From contig NC_018218.1 of NCBI RefSeq assembly GCF_000219625.1, positions 744,001-808,000 of the forward strand: a DNA stretch of 64,000 nucleotides. Direction: 5' to 3'. Shown one piece after another: positions 39,309-49,633 of this stretch. Numbering within the stretch: position 1 is the first letter of the stretch; every line of letters starts with the position of its first letter. The notes under the pieces were generated by a model. The model saw nothing but the letters and a program-made list of their open reading frames with translations, did not search any database and had not been told where the DNA came from. Both the position numbers and the translations under genes were made by a program. Source of the stretch: Zymoseptoria tritici IPO323. Lineage: Eukaryota; Ascomycota; Dothideomycetes; Mycosphaerellales; Mycosphaerellaceae.

Positions 39309-39954
39309 TCAAACACCCCCCTTCCCCTTCCCCCCACCCCTCCTCTGCTTCCCCCAAAGCACCGGCAACAAAACCACACTCCCCGCAAAAAGCACACTCT
39401 CCGCAATCCCCAATCCCCAAATAATCTTCACTTCCCAACACGTCGCTCGACTCCCCTCGGCCCAAACTCCAAAATCCAACGGCTTATCCGCCGCCAAAGC
39501 CTGGGCGAACGCCGCCGCGGAAGCCATGGACGACCGGCTGGAGGAGATGGAGTAGCAGGAGAGGAAGGAAAGAGGTCTGCCGAGGAGTACGGAGAGGGCT
39601 ATGAAGGCGAGGAGCAGGAGGGCGTCGAGGACGGTCATGGTGAGGAGGGAGCGGGAGGCGGGGGAGAGGAAGAGGGGGAGGGTGAGGAGGGTGTAGAGGG
39701 TTGCTAGGCTGGTCTGGGAGGGTGGAAGGGTTAGTTGAGTTGGTTTGGGGCTGAGTGGATGGGGTTTGAAGGGCAGGACGTACGATTGTGAGGGTCGCGA
39801 CGATTTCTCGAGGTGGAGAGATGTTGGAGGCCACGATTTGGGAGACGAAGTTGGCGGTTATGCCGACTATTGCGAGGAGGACCAGGATGGAGAGGGTGCG
39901 GATTAGGACGAAGGTCCGGGCTAAGGGTGGGGCGTTGTATTCTGGGATCGTCAT
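39309..39954 (-). CDS. MARVEL-like four-span membrane protein
   Basis: Two exons (39784-39954, 39309-39713) give 191 residues starting MTIPEYNAPPLARTFVLIRT. Four hydrophobic spans are visible at about 14-37, 54-75, 84-103 and 145-166, the last around LGIAESVLFAGSVVLLPVLWG. This is the layout of fungal MARVEL-domain proteins (Nce102-like), which sit in plasma-membrane domains. The CWEVK before the last span and the basic, Gly-rich tail fit. The family call rests on topology rather than a sharp motif. Confidence 0.75.
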
Positions 39955-40763
39955 TTTGGGAGATGTGGCGGTGGTGGTGGTGATGTAGTTGCGGTTGTGG
40001 TAGAATGTTCGTGGTTGTATTTGTGGTTGACGTGGTCGGAGTCGTTGGTCGTACGATGTGTGGAGTGTGTGTATGTGTGTGAGCGTTGTGATCCCTGCCA
40101 GCGGGTGATCGACTCCGATGGTGTATTGCAAATGCAGCAAATCCAACAGCAGATGCCAAAGTTATCGTGAGAAGTACTGAAAAGAAATGCAGCCAAGGAA
40201 AAGTCGGAGAAATGATATGAATGAAAAGTCGCACAGAATTGCTCTCCAGCCGGAAAAATGCGTTCACTTATACCGACCACGCCAACACAATTCCACCAAA
40301 TATGTTGCACTTTATTTCTGTCTTGCGTGCAGACCATCAAGTCGTGGTTGGCGCAGTCTCGATGTTTCATCTGCGAGTGCATCTCGGCCAATGGTGGTGG
40401 GCGGTTAACGGGGAAGACTTCAGCGCCTACAGCAGCGGAAGCGCACGGGCAGCCAGAATGCTTCGGAATCTGGCGATCGAGAGTATACTCGCCTATAGCG
40501 ACAGATTCGCAAGGGTTGCCAGGCCATTTCGGGTTCGTGCGTGGTATGTTCGTTCTTTCGGCCGGGGCTGTAAGCGTCTGCGGATGTTTTGCATCGTCTT
40601 CCGCTGGCGCTGAGATGGATCTCTCAGTATGGATCTGATCGCTGCCTGGTCTTTGTTGAAGTGAGACTGTCTGATCTCGATCAAGAGGATTGCTGAGACG
40701 TATGAATTGATGTCGATGTAAGAAAGTGGAAGCGAAAAATGAAATCAAAGAAAACCAACGACA
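39955..40763. other. Intergenic, no supported gene
   Basis: Promoter of the MARVEL gene on its left. A 265-codon minus-strand frame spans 39951-40748, but it has no ATG near its start and no domain, and its Cys-rich hydrophobic stretch looks accidental. Confidence 0.45.
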
Positions 40764-41541
40764 TCAAAACAAATCGCCACCGCTGCCTATCCCACGAATG
40801 CGATAGCAGGACCAAGATCCATCCGCAGTGCTCCGCCGCCAGTTGAGAACTGTAACATACTCTCGGATAAACCATTGATTATCAGGAGTGCCTACGCCCT
40901 CGCTGAAGCACCACACATCTGCTGTGTTAGAACCCTTCACAAGCGAGGCGGAAGCATCGTTGACTTTCGTGACCCAATTTGGCCATCGCTTCTTGAGAGC
41001 GCGCATTGTCTCCAGATGCTGTTGAAGATTGGAGCTATTTGTCTGAAAGTGAGTCGGTCTTGTGTTCTACATTCACAGATCAGTGGAAGTACATCGCGAC
41101 TCCAGATTGTCTCGCACTTACTCTCTCAACCTCGTGGACCACTTCAAAGTCTTCTGAGAGGTACTCGAGAATACCATCGCCGGTCGTCATGTTTTCCATG
41201 ATTTTCGTAGAGAGATCTTCCAGATACGCGGCGGTTGTCCTCTTCTTCGCCAACACCAGCCCCAGATCGTCGTTGGCATCCTCATCAGTGCTCGGAGCAG
41301 GAGTGATATCCCGCGCGCTCGAGCCGGGCATGCCCGCCGGACCACGGCTCGCGGCCTGGTATGTCGATGGAAGGCGATGATGGTGGAGAAGAGTCGGTCG
41401 CAAGTGGCCAAAGTAGGACACATCGCCGCCAAGCTTTTTGGCGAAGCCGCGGTCAAGGGTTCGCGATTGAACCAATCTAGACCTGAACACTTCCATCAAA
41501 AACATCGAAATATGCTGCGATAGCATGCGTGAAGTCTCCAT
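40764..41541 (-). CDS. Unrecognised protein, head-to-head with rtc1
   Basis: Two exons (41122-41541, 40764-41042) join in phase at VER|TNSS to 232 residues, starting METSRMLSQHISMFLMEVF. The protein is helical, with SYFGHLRPTLLHHH, then EDLSTKIMENMTTGDGILEYL, LQQHLETMRALKKRWPNW and a tail with many aromatics. I do not recognise the family. Helical sequence runs on upstream (LTTGLLHSIADEM) to an ATG at 41634. Using that start would overlap the ATG of rtc1 at 41587 on the other strand, so I kept the shorter one. The C-terminus after the second exon may be spliced further. Confidence 0.65.
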
Positions 41542-41586
41542 CTCATCTGCAATGGAGTGGAGCAGGCCAGTGGTCAAGTCGCCACC

Positions 41587-44500
41587 ATGAGTAGCAAGGA
41601 CTCCAAGCACAGCAAGCATATTTACATAGGCCATCCTTCGACCGCCGCGTCGATCCCACGACCTCCACCACTCCCGCCTCCAAGACCGCTGCAGAGAGCG
41701 AGAGATGCCGCATCCAGGTTCCTAGGATACTCGTCGAGATCCACGAGTCCGCATCATGACAATGTCGATGATAGACTCTCGCTCAACAGCATTCAGTTCA
41801 CTCGATCTGCTTCACTCGGAGCGACACAGAATGCGACTGCCAGTCACAGGACGGGACTGGAGATCCGGACCATCAGCATCAATGACACTGGAACTCATGC
41901 ACTCATTGCTGGCAAGGAGATCTTCAAGACTGTCAAGATCGAGGATGGAACTTGTGCCGAAGACTTCAACCTGAGGACAGCCATTCGTAGTACTCCGAAT
42001 CATGCTTCGGGAAAGCCGCGGCAGATTTACTCGATTGACATTGCCGATGTGGCCTGGGCAAAAGGCGATAGCGGTAACTATATCGCGGCGGCGACGTCGA
42101 GCGGGAAGATCATCCTCTATGATCTTGGCCATGCTGGGTTGCAGGCGGCCCAACTTCACGAGCACTTCCGGCAGGTGCACAACATCACTTTCAATCCACA
42201 CAAGGGAAGTCTGCTGCTCTCGGGAAGTTTGGACGGTACAGTCAGGCTATGGGACGTGCGAGATGTACGGACTCAGGCGAATGCTATTCAAAGCAAGCGG
42301 AAATTTTCCGGTCAGAGTGATGGTGTTCGAGATGTAAAATGGTCGCCCACTGATGGTGTCGACTTTGCCTTCGGCACTGATAATGGCGAGATCCAGCGAT
42401 GGGATATGAGGAATCTCAAGTCCGCTAAAGTGAGGATCCCAGCGCATAGCCTGTCTTGCAACACGATTGATTGGCACCCGGATGGAAAGCATATCGTCAG
42501 TGCCGGCTCGGACAAGATTTTGCGAGTGTTTGATGTTTCAGCCAATCGACCGCGGAAAGCTGCGTGGGAGATTAAGACTCCGTATCCAGCGATGAACGCC
42601 AGGTGGCGACCCTCTTGCCGCTCTGCCATGCAGCACGATAATGGTGCACGACTCTGCACACAGATTGTCACCGCGTACGATCGTGAGCATCCCGTAATGC
42701 ACATCTGGGACTTTCGCCGACCACTACTGCCATTCCGAGAGATACAGCCCTACGCATCAGCACCCACAGATATGCTGTGGCATTCGCAGGATCTGCTCTG
42801 GACTGTTGGGCGTGAAGGCACGTTACTGCAGACCGACATACAGCACAGCGCAAAAGTCATCGACAGGTACAACCTGCAGGCCTTTGATGTCTCGCCGTTG
42901 GGCGAGGTCTCTATCGTGACGCAAGGAAGGAAAGTGCGTCGTGTGCCCAAGCAGATTCCTTCGTTCACAAATGGCAGTCTCGGAAGCAGTCCGGAGAAGA
43001 ACTATGGTCTGAGTAGGAGCTGGGCGGATGACAGCATTGATCATGCGTTTCTCAGCATACTACCACTTAAAGGTCAAAACCGATCAAGCAGTACAAGCCG
43101 CGCTCACGCCGCAAGCAATACTTCAACGTCAAGCCAGAGTCAGACCGCAACGCTCAAACTCGATGAGATCCTGCTCAATCGCAAGTCATATCGGCCTCAG
43201 CAAGTCGCTTGTCGTGGACTGCTGCCCGGCCATAACAGTCATCAGTATGTTGCTTGGATGGCCGAGCGGTGCAAAACATCCATCGAAGCAGCTTCCAACG
43301 ACGAAGATGTACGGCGAGCAGCTCGCGAAACTTTCCAGGCAAACGCAGGTCATGCGTTATCTGCTGGCTTCTGGTCCTTGTCTCAGACGTGGAAAATTGT
43401 TGGCTTGATGACCGACAACCATCTTCGAGATCGCGCCGCGCTGAAGCGAAAACGGGCTTCTGCAAAGGCGCCGCAACAGATCGACGAGGCGCTGATGAAC
43501 CTATCGACGTCAATGGACAGGCTCGCAAGGACGATCGCAGCGCAGCACGCGAAGTCTGAGGCAGCATCTCCGAACAGTCTGCGTCCAGTCTCGACGATTG
43601 CACAACAGCTTGCGGTCCCTGAAAGTACATCCAATGTACCTACACCGCTTGCGAGAGCCTCGAGCCCTAGCCAGGATCCTGGTTCTCACCACCGTGTGCA
43701 GCTGCCTGAGTTCGAAAAGGACGACAAGCTTGCCTTGCCTCCTTCATTGACCAGGACACACTCTCCGCCGAAAGCGGGCGGCACGGCAGAGCGCAGACTG
43801 ACTGTCGGCAATCTCACTGATCATGTCAAGAACCAACTTGGCGGCGAGGCCTCACATCGCCGGGATAGACTGAGTCGGTGGAGTACGCAATCGAAAGAAC
43901 CGCTAAGTCTTGATCCCGTGGACAAGCACGGGATGAGAATTCCCATTGCCAGACTGGAGAAGCACGACAGCGCCGAGAGCTTTAAATTCCTCGAGGACTC
44001 GGCTGGATCCAGAGAGCCGTCATTTCCAGCATCTTTAGAGAGCTCTCGATCTGGCGACTTTCGAATGGTCGCTGAACGGCCAAGTCGGAGAAAGCCGCCG
44101 CCCACATCTTACGCTCAAATTGATGTTCCGTCGACGGCCAACCAGTCTATGTTCTTCGAAGGTTCGGGTACGCTGGGATATAGCGGCGTAGCAACGATGG
44201 AGAGCTCCATGCACCTCGACATGTCTCCGATGAATGACGAGACGGAAGATGTCCCAGCAGAGGAGCAGAAGACGGCTGGATTTCCATTCCTCAACGCCCC
44301 TGCGATTGATTTGCCCCCCTCGAGCTCTGCTCCTCCGGCAGCTCCAATCCCCATACGAAAGACACCGTTCAGCTCTTCGCGACTGGAAGAGAGTGTGTCG
44401 CCTACAAGCAACGGACTACGTCCGCCAATCCCACAAGAAATCCAGAGACCCCATTCCAGTATACCGTTCTCGTCCATGGAGCACACTGAACTACAAACTC

Positions 44501-45348
44501 AAGTACACGAGCCGACTTTTACCGAGGCCGACATTGAAATCGAAGAAGGCCACGCCGTGTTCACTCTCATAGAAATGCTCCACAAGCTCCTCGAACACTA
44601 CACAATCAGCCAACCCTACCCACAAGTCGCCTCACACCTCGTCCTCCTTCTGGGACCACTCTTGCCACGCACGCACCCTCTCCCCACTCCCGAGATCAAT
44701 CAGACCATAACCCACTACGCCGACCACTTCCTCGCATCCCTCAATACCGAGCCCGACGCCCTCCCAGACCTGATCCAAACCTCCTTCTCCCACACCCTCA
44801 AATCCGGCCTTCAACCCTTACAAGTCGAAGCCATACTCTCCGCCTACCACGACCAACTCCTCTCCCACCGACTCTTCGACGCCGCGGCTTCTCTCCGTCG
44901 CATCGCATACCCGGCCTATCCAGCAGTATACGAAGACTTCCTCAAAGACAACACCGTGCACGTCAAATGCGGACACTGCGGCAAACCTATGACCGGCGAC
45001 GTGGCTTTACTTAAATGTGAGTCTTGCAGTCGGAAACAGAATCCCTGCGTGTATTGTTGCATGCCGAGCAGTCCATTCGGTCCGTCGAGGATCTTGTCGG
45101 CGTGTTTGCTCTGTGGTCATGGTGGGCATGCGGGCTGCTTGGAGGAGTGGTTCCTGGCTGTGGGAGGTGTGGGCTGTCCGACAGAGGGTTGTCTGTGTGA
45201 CTGCGTTGGCGGGACTTGGAGGGAGGAGAAACTGGCTTTCGGCGAGAAGCAGAAAGAGGAAGGGAAGAAGGTGGAAGTGAAGAGGGATGAATGGAAGGCC
45301 AAGGAGAGTCGGGCGGTAGTCGGAGCGAGGAATCAGTTGAAGAAGTGA
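41587..45348 (+). CDS. rtc1: WD40/RING protein, GATOR2/SEACAT subunit
   Basis: No introns; 1253 residues from an ATG in the context GCCACCATG. WD40 blades at about 95-380 include DVAWAKG, GSLDGTVRLWDVR, GEIQRWDMR and AGSDKILRVFD. Residues 1127-1200 form the Cys/His cluster of the C-terminal RING, VKCGHCGKPMTGDVALLKC ... CLLCGHGGHAGCLEEW. These two ends with a long disordered middle define WDR24, called Rtc1/Sea2 in yeast. It belongs to the SEACAT/GATOR2 arm that opposes inhibition of TORC1 at the vacuole. Confidence 0.95.
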   Translation: MSSKDSKHSKHIYIGHPSTAASIPRPPPLPPPRPLQRARDAASRFLGYSSRSTSPHHDNVDDRLSLNSIQFTRSASLGATQNATASHRTGLEIRTISINDTGTHALIAGKEIFKTVKIEDGTCAEDFNLRTAIRSTPNHASGKPRQIYSIDIADVAWAKGDSGNYIAAATSSGKIILYDLGHAGLQAAQLHEHFRQVHNITFNPHKGSLLLSGSLDGTVRLWDVRDVRTQANAIQSKRKFSGQSDGVRDVKWSPTDGVDFAFGTDNGEIQRWDMRNLKSAKVRIPAHSLSCNTIDWHPDGKHIVSAGSDKILRVFDVSANRPRKAAWEIKTPYPAMNARWRPSCRSAMQHDNGARLCTQIVTAYDREHPVMHIWDFRRPLLPFREIQPYASAPTDMLWHSQDLLWTVGREGTLLQTDIQHSAKVIDRYNLQAFDVSPLGEVSIVTQGRKVRRVPKQIPSFTNGSLGSSPEKNYGLSRSWADDSIDHAFLSILPLKGQNRSSSTSRAHAASNTSTSSQSQTATLKLDEILLNRKSYRPQQVACRGLLPGHNSHQYVAWMAERCKTSIEAASNDEDVRRAARETFQANAGHALSAGFWSLSQTWKIVGLMTDNHLRDRAALKRKRASAKAPQQIDEALMNLSTSMDRLARTIAAQHAKSEAASPNSLRPVSTIAQQLAVPESTSNVPTPLARASSPSQDPGSHHRVQLPEFEKDDKLALPPSLTRTHSPPKAGGTAERRLTVGNLTDHVKNQLGGEASHRRDRLSRWSTQSKEPLSLDPVDKHGMRIPIARLEKHDSAESFKFLEDSAGSREPSFPASLESSRSGDFRMVAERPSRRKPPPTSYAQIDVPSTANQSMFFEGSGTLGYSGVATMESSMHLDMSPMNDETEDVPAEEQKTAGFPFLNAPAIDLPPSSSAPPAAPIPIRKTPFSSSRLEESVSPTSNGLRPPIPQEIQRPHSSIPFSSMEHTELQTQVHEPTFTEADIEIEEGHAVFTLIEMLHKLLEHYTISQPYPQVASHLVLLLGPLLPRTHPLPTPEINQTITHYADHFLASLNTEPDALPDLIQTSFSHTLKSGLQPLQVEAILSAYHDQLLSHRLFDAAASLRRIAYPAYPAVYEDFLKDNTVHVKCGHCGKPMTGDVALLKCESCSRKQNPCVYCCMPSSPFGPSRILSACLLCGHGGHAGCLEEWFLAVGGVGCPTEGCLCDCVGGTWREEKLAFGEKQKEEGKKVEVKRDEWKAKESRAVVGARNQLKK

Positions 45349-45709
45349 GGATTGACATATTGAAGCATTCATATACCCCATTTGACACGAATGTCTGCGA
45401 TGCAATTTGGACGGTCACGCTTGCACGAGGACGACGACAATAAAAAGCAAATGCGCCTGTGCGCGGTGGCATTGAAGCTCTACCGACGGGGTATCATGTA
45501 CACCAAGTCCTTCTGTATCCACCAAACGATGAGGACGGCCGAATCATCTGCTCAGCCAACAGAACAATCATCAGAAATGCAGTAGCAAAAAGCAATAACA
45601 GCAGAAACCGCCGTGCAGCACACCGATTGCCATCATCCATGCAGAGGTATCCAGTATCCAGCTCCTCAAGCCCACCCACTCAAGTCCATCATGCCATCCA
45701 CAACCACGC
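45349..45709. other. Convergent 3' region
   Basis: Between the 3' ends of rtc1 (plus) and the disordered protein gene (minus). Only overlapping short frames are present. Confidence 0.5.
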
Positions 45710-48700
45710 TCAAATCCTCTCCTCCTCCCCACACTCACCACAGTACCCCGCACCCTTCGTCTTACTCAACATCGGCAACTGCTCAACGGCATGGACGACC
45801 TCCACGTCTCCACACGGCACCTTGGGATAGCCCATCAACGCGGCCCACTGCTGCCTCGACCGTGGCGCCAGCGGAAGGTCATTCGATCCATCCTCGTTCT
45901 CTTGGCCAACCATCCTCGGTCCACGCTCGCGACTGCCACCGGACATCGGGTACTTGATGTACTTGGGGTCCAGCTGTGGGTTCGACTCGCGCTCGGCGTC
46001 GGGTCCGTATCTAACGAATCTGATCTCACGGCCGTCGCCACCTCTCCAGCCATAGCGCGCGCGGGCTTGAGCGGACGCGCCGATGGTCCAGGGCGACATG
46101 CCTGGCGTGCGGCGGGGGGAAGTGTCGTCCGACCGGGCGGAGAAAGTTGGAGTTTGAGGAGTCGTGACTGGAGGTGCGGCTGCTCGACCGAAGTTGACAA
46201 GAGACTCGTGGCCGTTGATGTCTTGCATTGTCCACTGCAGACTATTGATTTCGGGTATGAAATTTGGGCGAAGGACTTGTCCAGCTTGCACATTGGTGGG
46301 CACCGGGCTGGAGGTGGCGATAGTTGGCACGTAGGATGGCGCAGTCAGACCGGGAGGGGGAAACATGGCTCCCGTCCATGGACGATGGTGCGCCATTGGA
46401 GAGCCTGCGTAGCTGCTTGAGCTGAAGCCCTGAGCAGACATCGCAGAGCTACTTCGCTCCAAAGCCGGGCTTGTCCATTGATGGCGATGCACTTGTGCTG
46501 AAGCATTGCTCGAGTCGTTGAAAGAGCCTCTGACGCCGGTAAATTTTCCTGCCGTCGCTGTGATGCTCGACGTCGACATTGGCGTGAACACCTGGGCGGT
46601 GGCGCGAAGAGATGGTGTTTGAGCCTGTGCCGGCAAAGCTTTGTTCGTAGTGATTACAACCACACTCGAAGATCGGGAAGTGTCGCTCATCACGGTCGAA
46701 TCGTCTGTCCGATGCCGGAGATGAGGAGGCACAATGGCTGCCCGCCGCTGCTCCGATGACATGGAGTCGTTGCGAGGGAGGTGAAGTGCTGCTCGTGGAG
46801 ACATCGAGAGAGCAGGCTGCAAGGCTGCAGTGCGCGCTTTCGATTCACTGCGCTCGTCATCTGCAGCGTAGCCGTTTGCCTGTCCATTGAGAAGTCCGAC
46901 CTTATTCAGTCTAGCTTTGATGGGGTTGAGCACGCTCCCGGTAGACTCTCGTCTGACCTTTGTGGTATTTGTCACAGACGGGCGATTTGCTGCTTGAGCG
47001 TGACCAGCAAGTGCATCTGCTACGAAGTGTTGCAGAGTCATGCGGCGCCGGATGTCAGCCGAGCTACGACTGTAGGCAGCGCCTGGATTTCTCATCTGGA
47101 TCGGTGTGGGTTCAGTGGTCTTGTTGACTAACTGAATGCCACGACCAGCAAGCACACGCTTTGAGTTCACTTCCGTGCTAATCTTCTCGGACGCCGATGA
47201 CATGGTGCTTCTAGCAGAGAACAGAGCAGACTCGGAACTCGCCACATTCTTGGCGGGCGACACCGTGGTGGTGAGCCGTGGTAGAGCTTTGCGAGGCGAT
47301 GTCCGCTTTGCGCTCTCTTGGCCAAGCGTCGCCATGCTCCGCTGCGCTGTGGCTTTTGTGGGCGACATGTAAGTGCTCGTCTTCTTCCGGAGTGGTTGGT
47401 CCAGCGGAGGTTGAGTAGGCGCTGACGAGCTCAAGCCAATTTTGCTTCCAGATTGATACGACGGGCTGTTACCACTCGAGCCGACCTCAGTAGGAGCAGC
47501 TGCATGCGAGTGAGGTTGTCTCGGAGAGTCCATCCATCCTCCCGGCAAAGTTGGTCGTTTGACGTTACGCTGCGTGATTGTTCTCATCGATTTAGTCGGA
47601 GACCCATCTTCAGTCACGCCAACGATAGAATCCTTTCGTAACGTCTCTCCTGTCCGAAGATTGGATGCCATTGTGGGTTGAGCAAAGCGGGGAGAATTCT
47701 TGAGCGTTTGTCCAGTGGGACTGGCGGGTGTGGATTTGGCGAGAGTTGGGCTTGAAAGTCCTTTAGTCGCCAAAGTACGCGGAGATATGATGTCGCTGAG
47801 ATCCGAAGTGTTCTGAGCAGCAGATGTGAAGACATCAGAATCTGTGCTTGCTGGTGTCACAGATGTCTCCGACGCGGTGGTAATAGATCTCGGCAAGTTA
47901 CCACGGTTAGGACATTCTGATGCACTCGTGCTGGCATAGGCACTGGTCGGCGTGGAGTATCTCTGGCTGATAGCTTCCATCATGCCAGTTGTCGCCATGT
48001 TGGCGTAGGAAAGTTTACGCGTGGCAGGCTCACTCCTCGGGTAACCCTCAGATGCCGCCTTACCAAGCTCAGGAAATTCCGTCGGAGTCGGCGGAGGTAC
48101 CTTCGAATGGTCTCTGTGCAGCGGGCTTGCCCTTCTCTTATCCTGACTTTGTTCATGCTCCATCTGCAGAATCGCGGCGGCAGACCTCGACACGGGCGCT
48201 GGGATCCTGCTCTTGGTGGTTGAGGATTGTGTAGATGACCGTCCAGCGTCCAGGCCTGTCTCTTCCTGCTGATTTTGCTCCAGCTCGCGCGAAGCCTCCT
48301 GTCTCAACTTCTCGACCTCGCTTTTCATAGCATCGATGTCTGCCGCGAGGGTTTCGAACGTCTCGATGACAGCCTCCGAATGGTCGCGTCTAGACTGGCC
48401 GCTGGGAAGCGCAGCATGAGTTGGGACATGACTGGGCACGATCAGCGGGTAGCCAGGGTTGAGCGGCATGCGTGAGGCGTTCTCGGCACTCTCAAAGGGC
48501 TGCAAAGCGCTGCGTGGTAGTTGGTAGCCCGAGCTCGGAGTACTGCGAGGCTGGACGTGGTGAGGTCAGTGAACAGCGTGAGTGTGCATGGGTTTGTTGA
48601 GCATACCTTGCCGCTGTCAAGCTCTTGGTCACCGAGAGCTGTCGCAGGAGTTGCCATCTTTATTGACTTTCCAGTCATAAGCTGGCGAAGATTGGAGTTC

Positions 48701-49137
48701 GAGAATGGGGCAAGGCCAGCCATGGCCGCCTCGGGTGGTGAATTTCCGTGAGAATCTCGGGTGATGATGAATGTGCTGCTGTTTGATGTATGCTTCCGAG
48801 ACGATGTGGAGCTGTAAGGTAGTAATGATGACGGTGATGTCGGCGATGGTGAAGCTGGCGAGGATGTCGCTCGAGGATGCAGAGGAACTGCAAGGTTGGA
48901 GGAAGGATGTCGTAGGAGTGCGAGGTCACTTGCTGAAGGTGCAGCAGTGCTGGTTGCTCTGTTTCCATTGTCGTTGGCGCTACCTTCCTCCTGGCAAGAT
49001 GGATGGGTGGAAGCAGTCGCTGGCGCAGCATCTGATTCTGAGTCTGGGACTGTCGGCACCGCCTTTGCGCAAAAGTCGTACAAGACCGTTTCTTGGTGCT
49101 GGCAGCCTCCGTAGTAATAGTATCGATATTGACACAT
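45710..49137 (-). CDS. Large disordered fungal protein, unknown function
   Basis: Two exons (48607-49137, 45710-48550) give 1123 residues; the join DSGK|PRSTPSSGY is in phase across a 56-bp intron. The N-terminus, MCQYRYYYYGGCQHQETV, has the short Cys/His/aromatic start found on many Pezizomycotina proteins. Apart from a coiled coil at about 220-245 (ETLAADIDAMKSEVEKLRQE), the protein is Ser/Thr/Pro/Ala-rich and disordered. Near the C-terminus an ordered part (about 1020-1110) includes YGWRGGDGREIRFVRYGPD, and the extreme tail is GYCGECGEEERI, a CxxC. I do not know the family. Confidence 0.8.
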
Positions 49138-49633
49138 GGCTATGGTGAAGTTCGCATGTTGGACGAAGGAGTAGCCAGGAGTGCGATGTTTTTCTTTCGC
49201 CGACTTTGCGCTTCACTGCTCGACCGCGCCTTCTCCGGTGTGGATTCGTTGGTGAAGTGCGCAAGGGAAACGCAGATCGAAAAGTTGACCTTGTTTGTAC
49301 GCGGGGCAAGTCGCGATGGCAGAGTGGGAAGGAGCGGAGGTGTTGGACGTCTTGGCGGCAACCGGACGGCTACCTGCATTACTCCGCAATGATTCACATA
49401 AAGTGTCTCGTGTGCATGCGAGAAATGTCTTCCATCTCGAGTCGAAGCTTCGCGCTTGCGGTAGTTCTTTATAGTGCGGTCCGATGGAGACGCGACATAC
49501 ACTGGCAGCTGATACGATATTTAGATTCACTTCGCAAAGTTTACCCCACATTGCGCGCTCGATCTGCGGTGGTACTCACATATGTCGCTAAGATCCCATG
49601 CCTCGGACTGTCTGCCTTGCGCCTCAAAACACA
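49138..49633. other. Intergenic
   Basis: Between the 3' end of the XLF gene and the start of the disordered protein gene, both on the minus strand. Should hold the latter's promoter. Plus-strand frames here are not supported. Confidence 0.45.

Noticed and set aside
39951..40748. 265-codon minus-strand frame upstream of the MARVEL gene
   Set aside because: Starts at TTG, overlaps the promoter and leader of a better-supported gene, and shows no domain.
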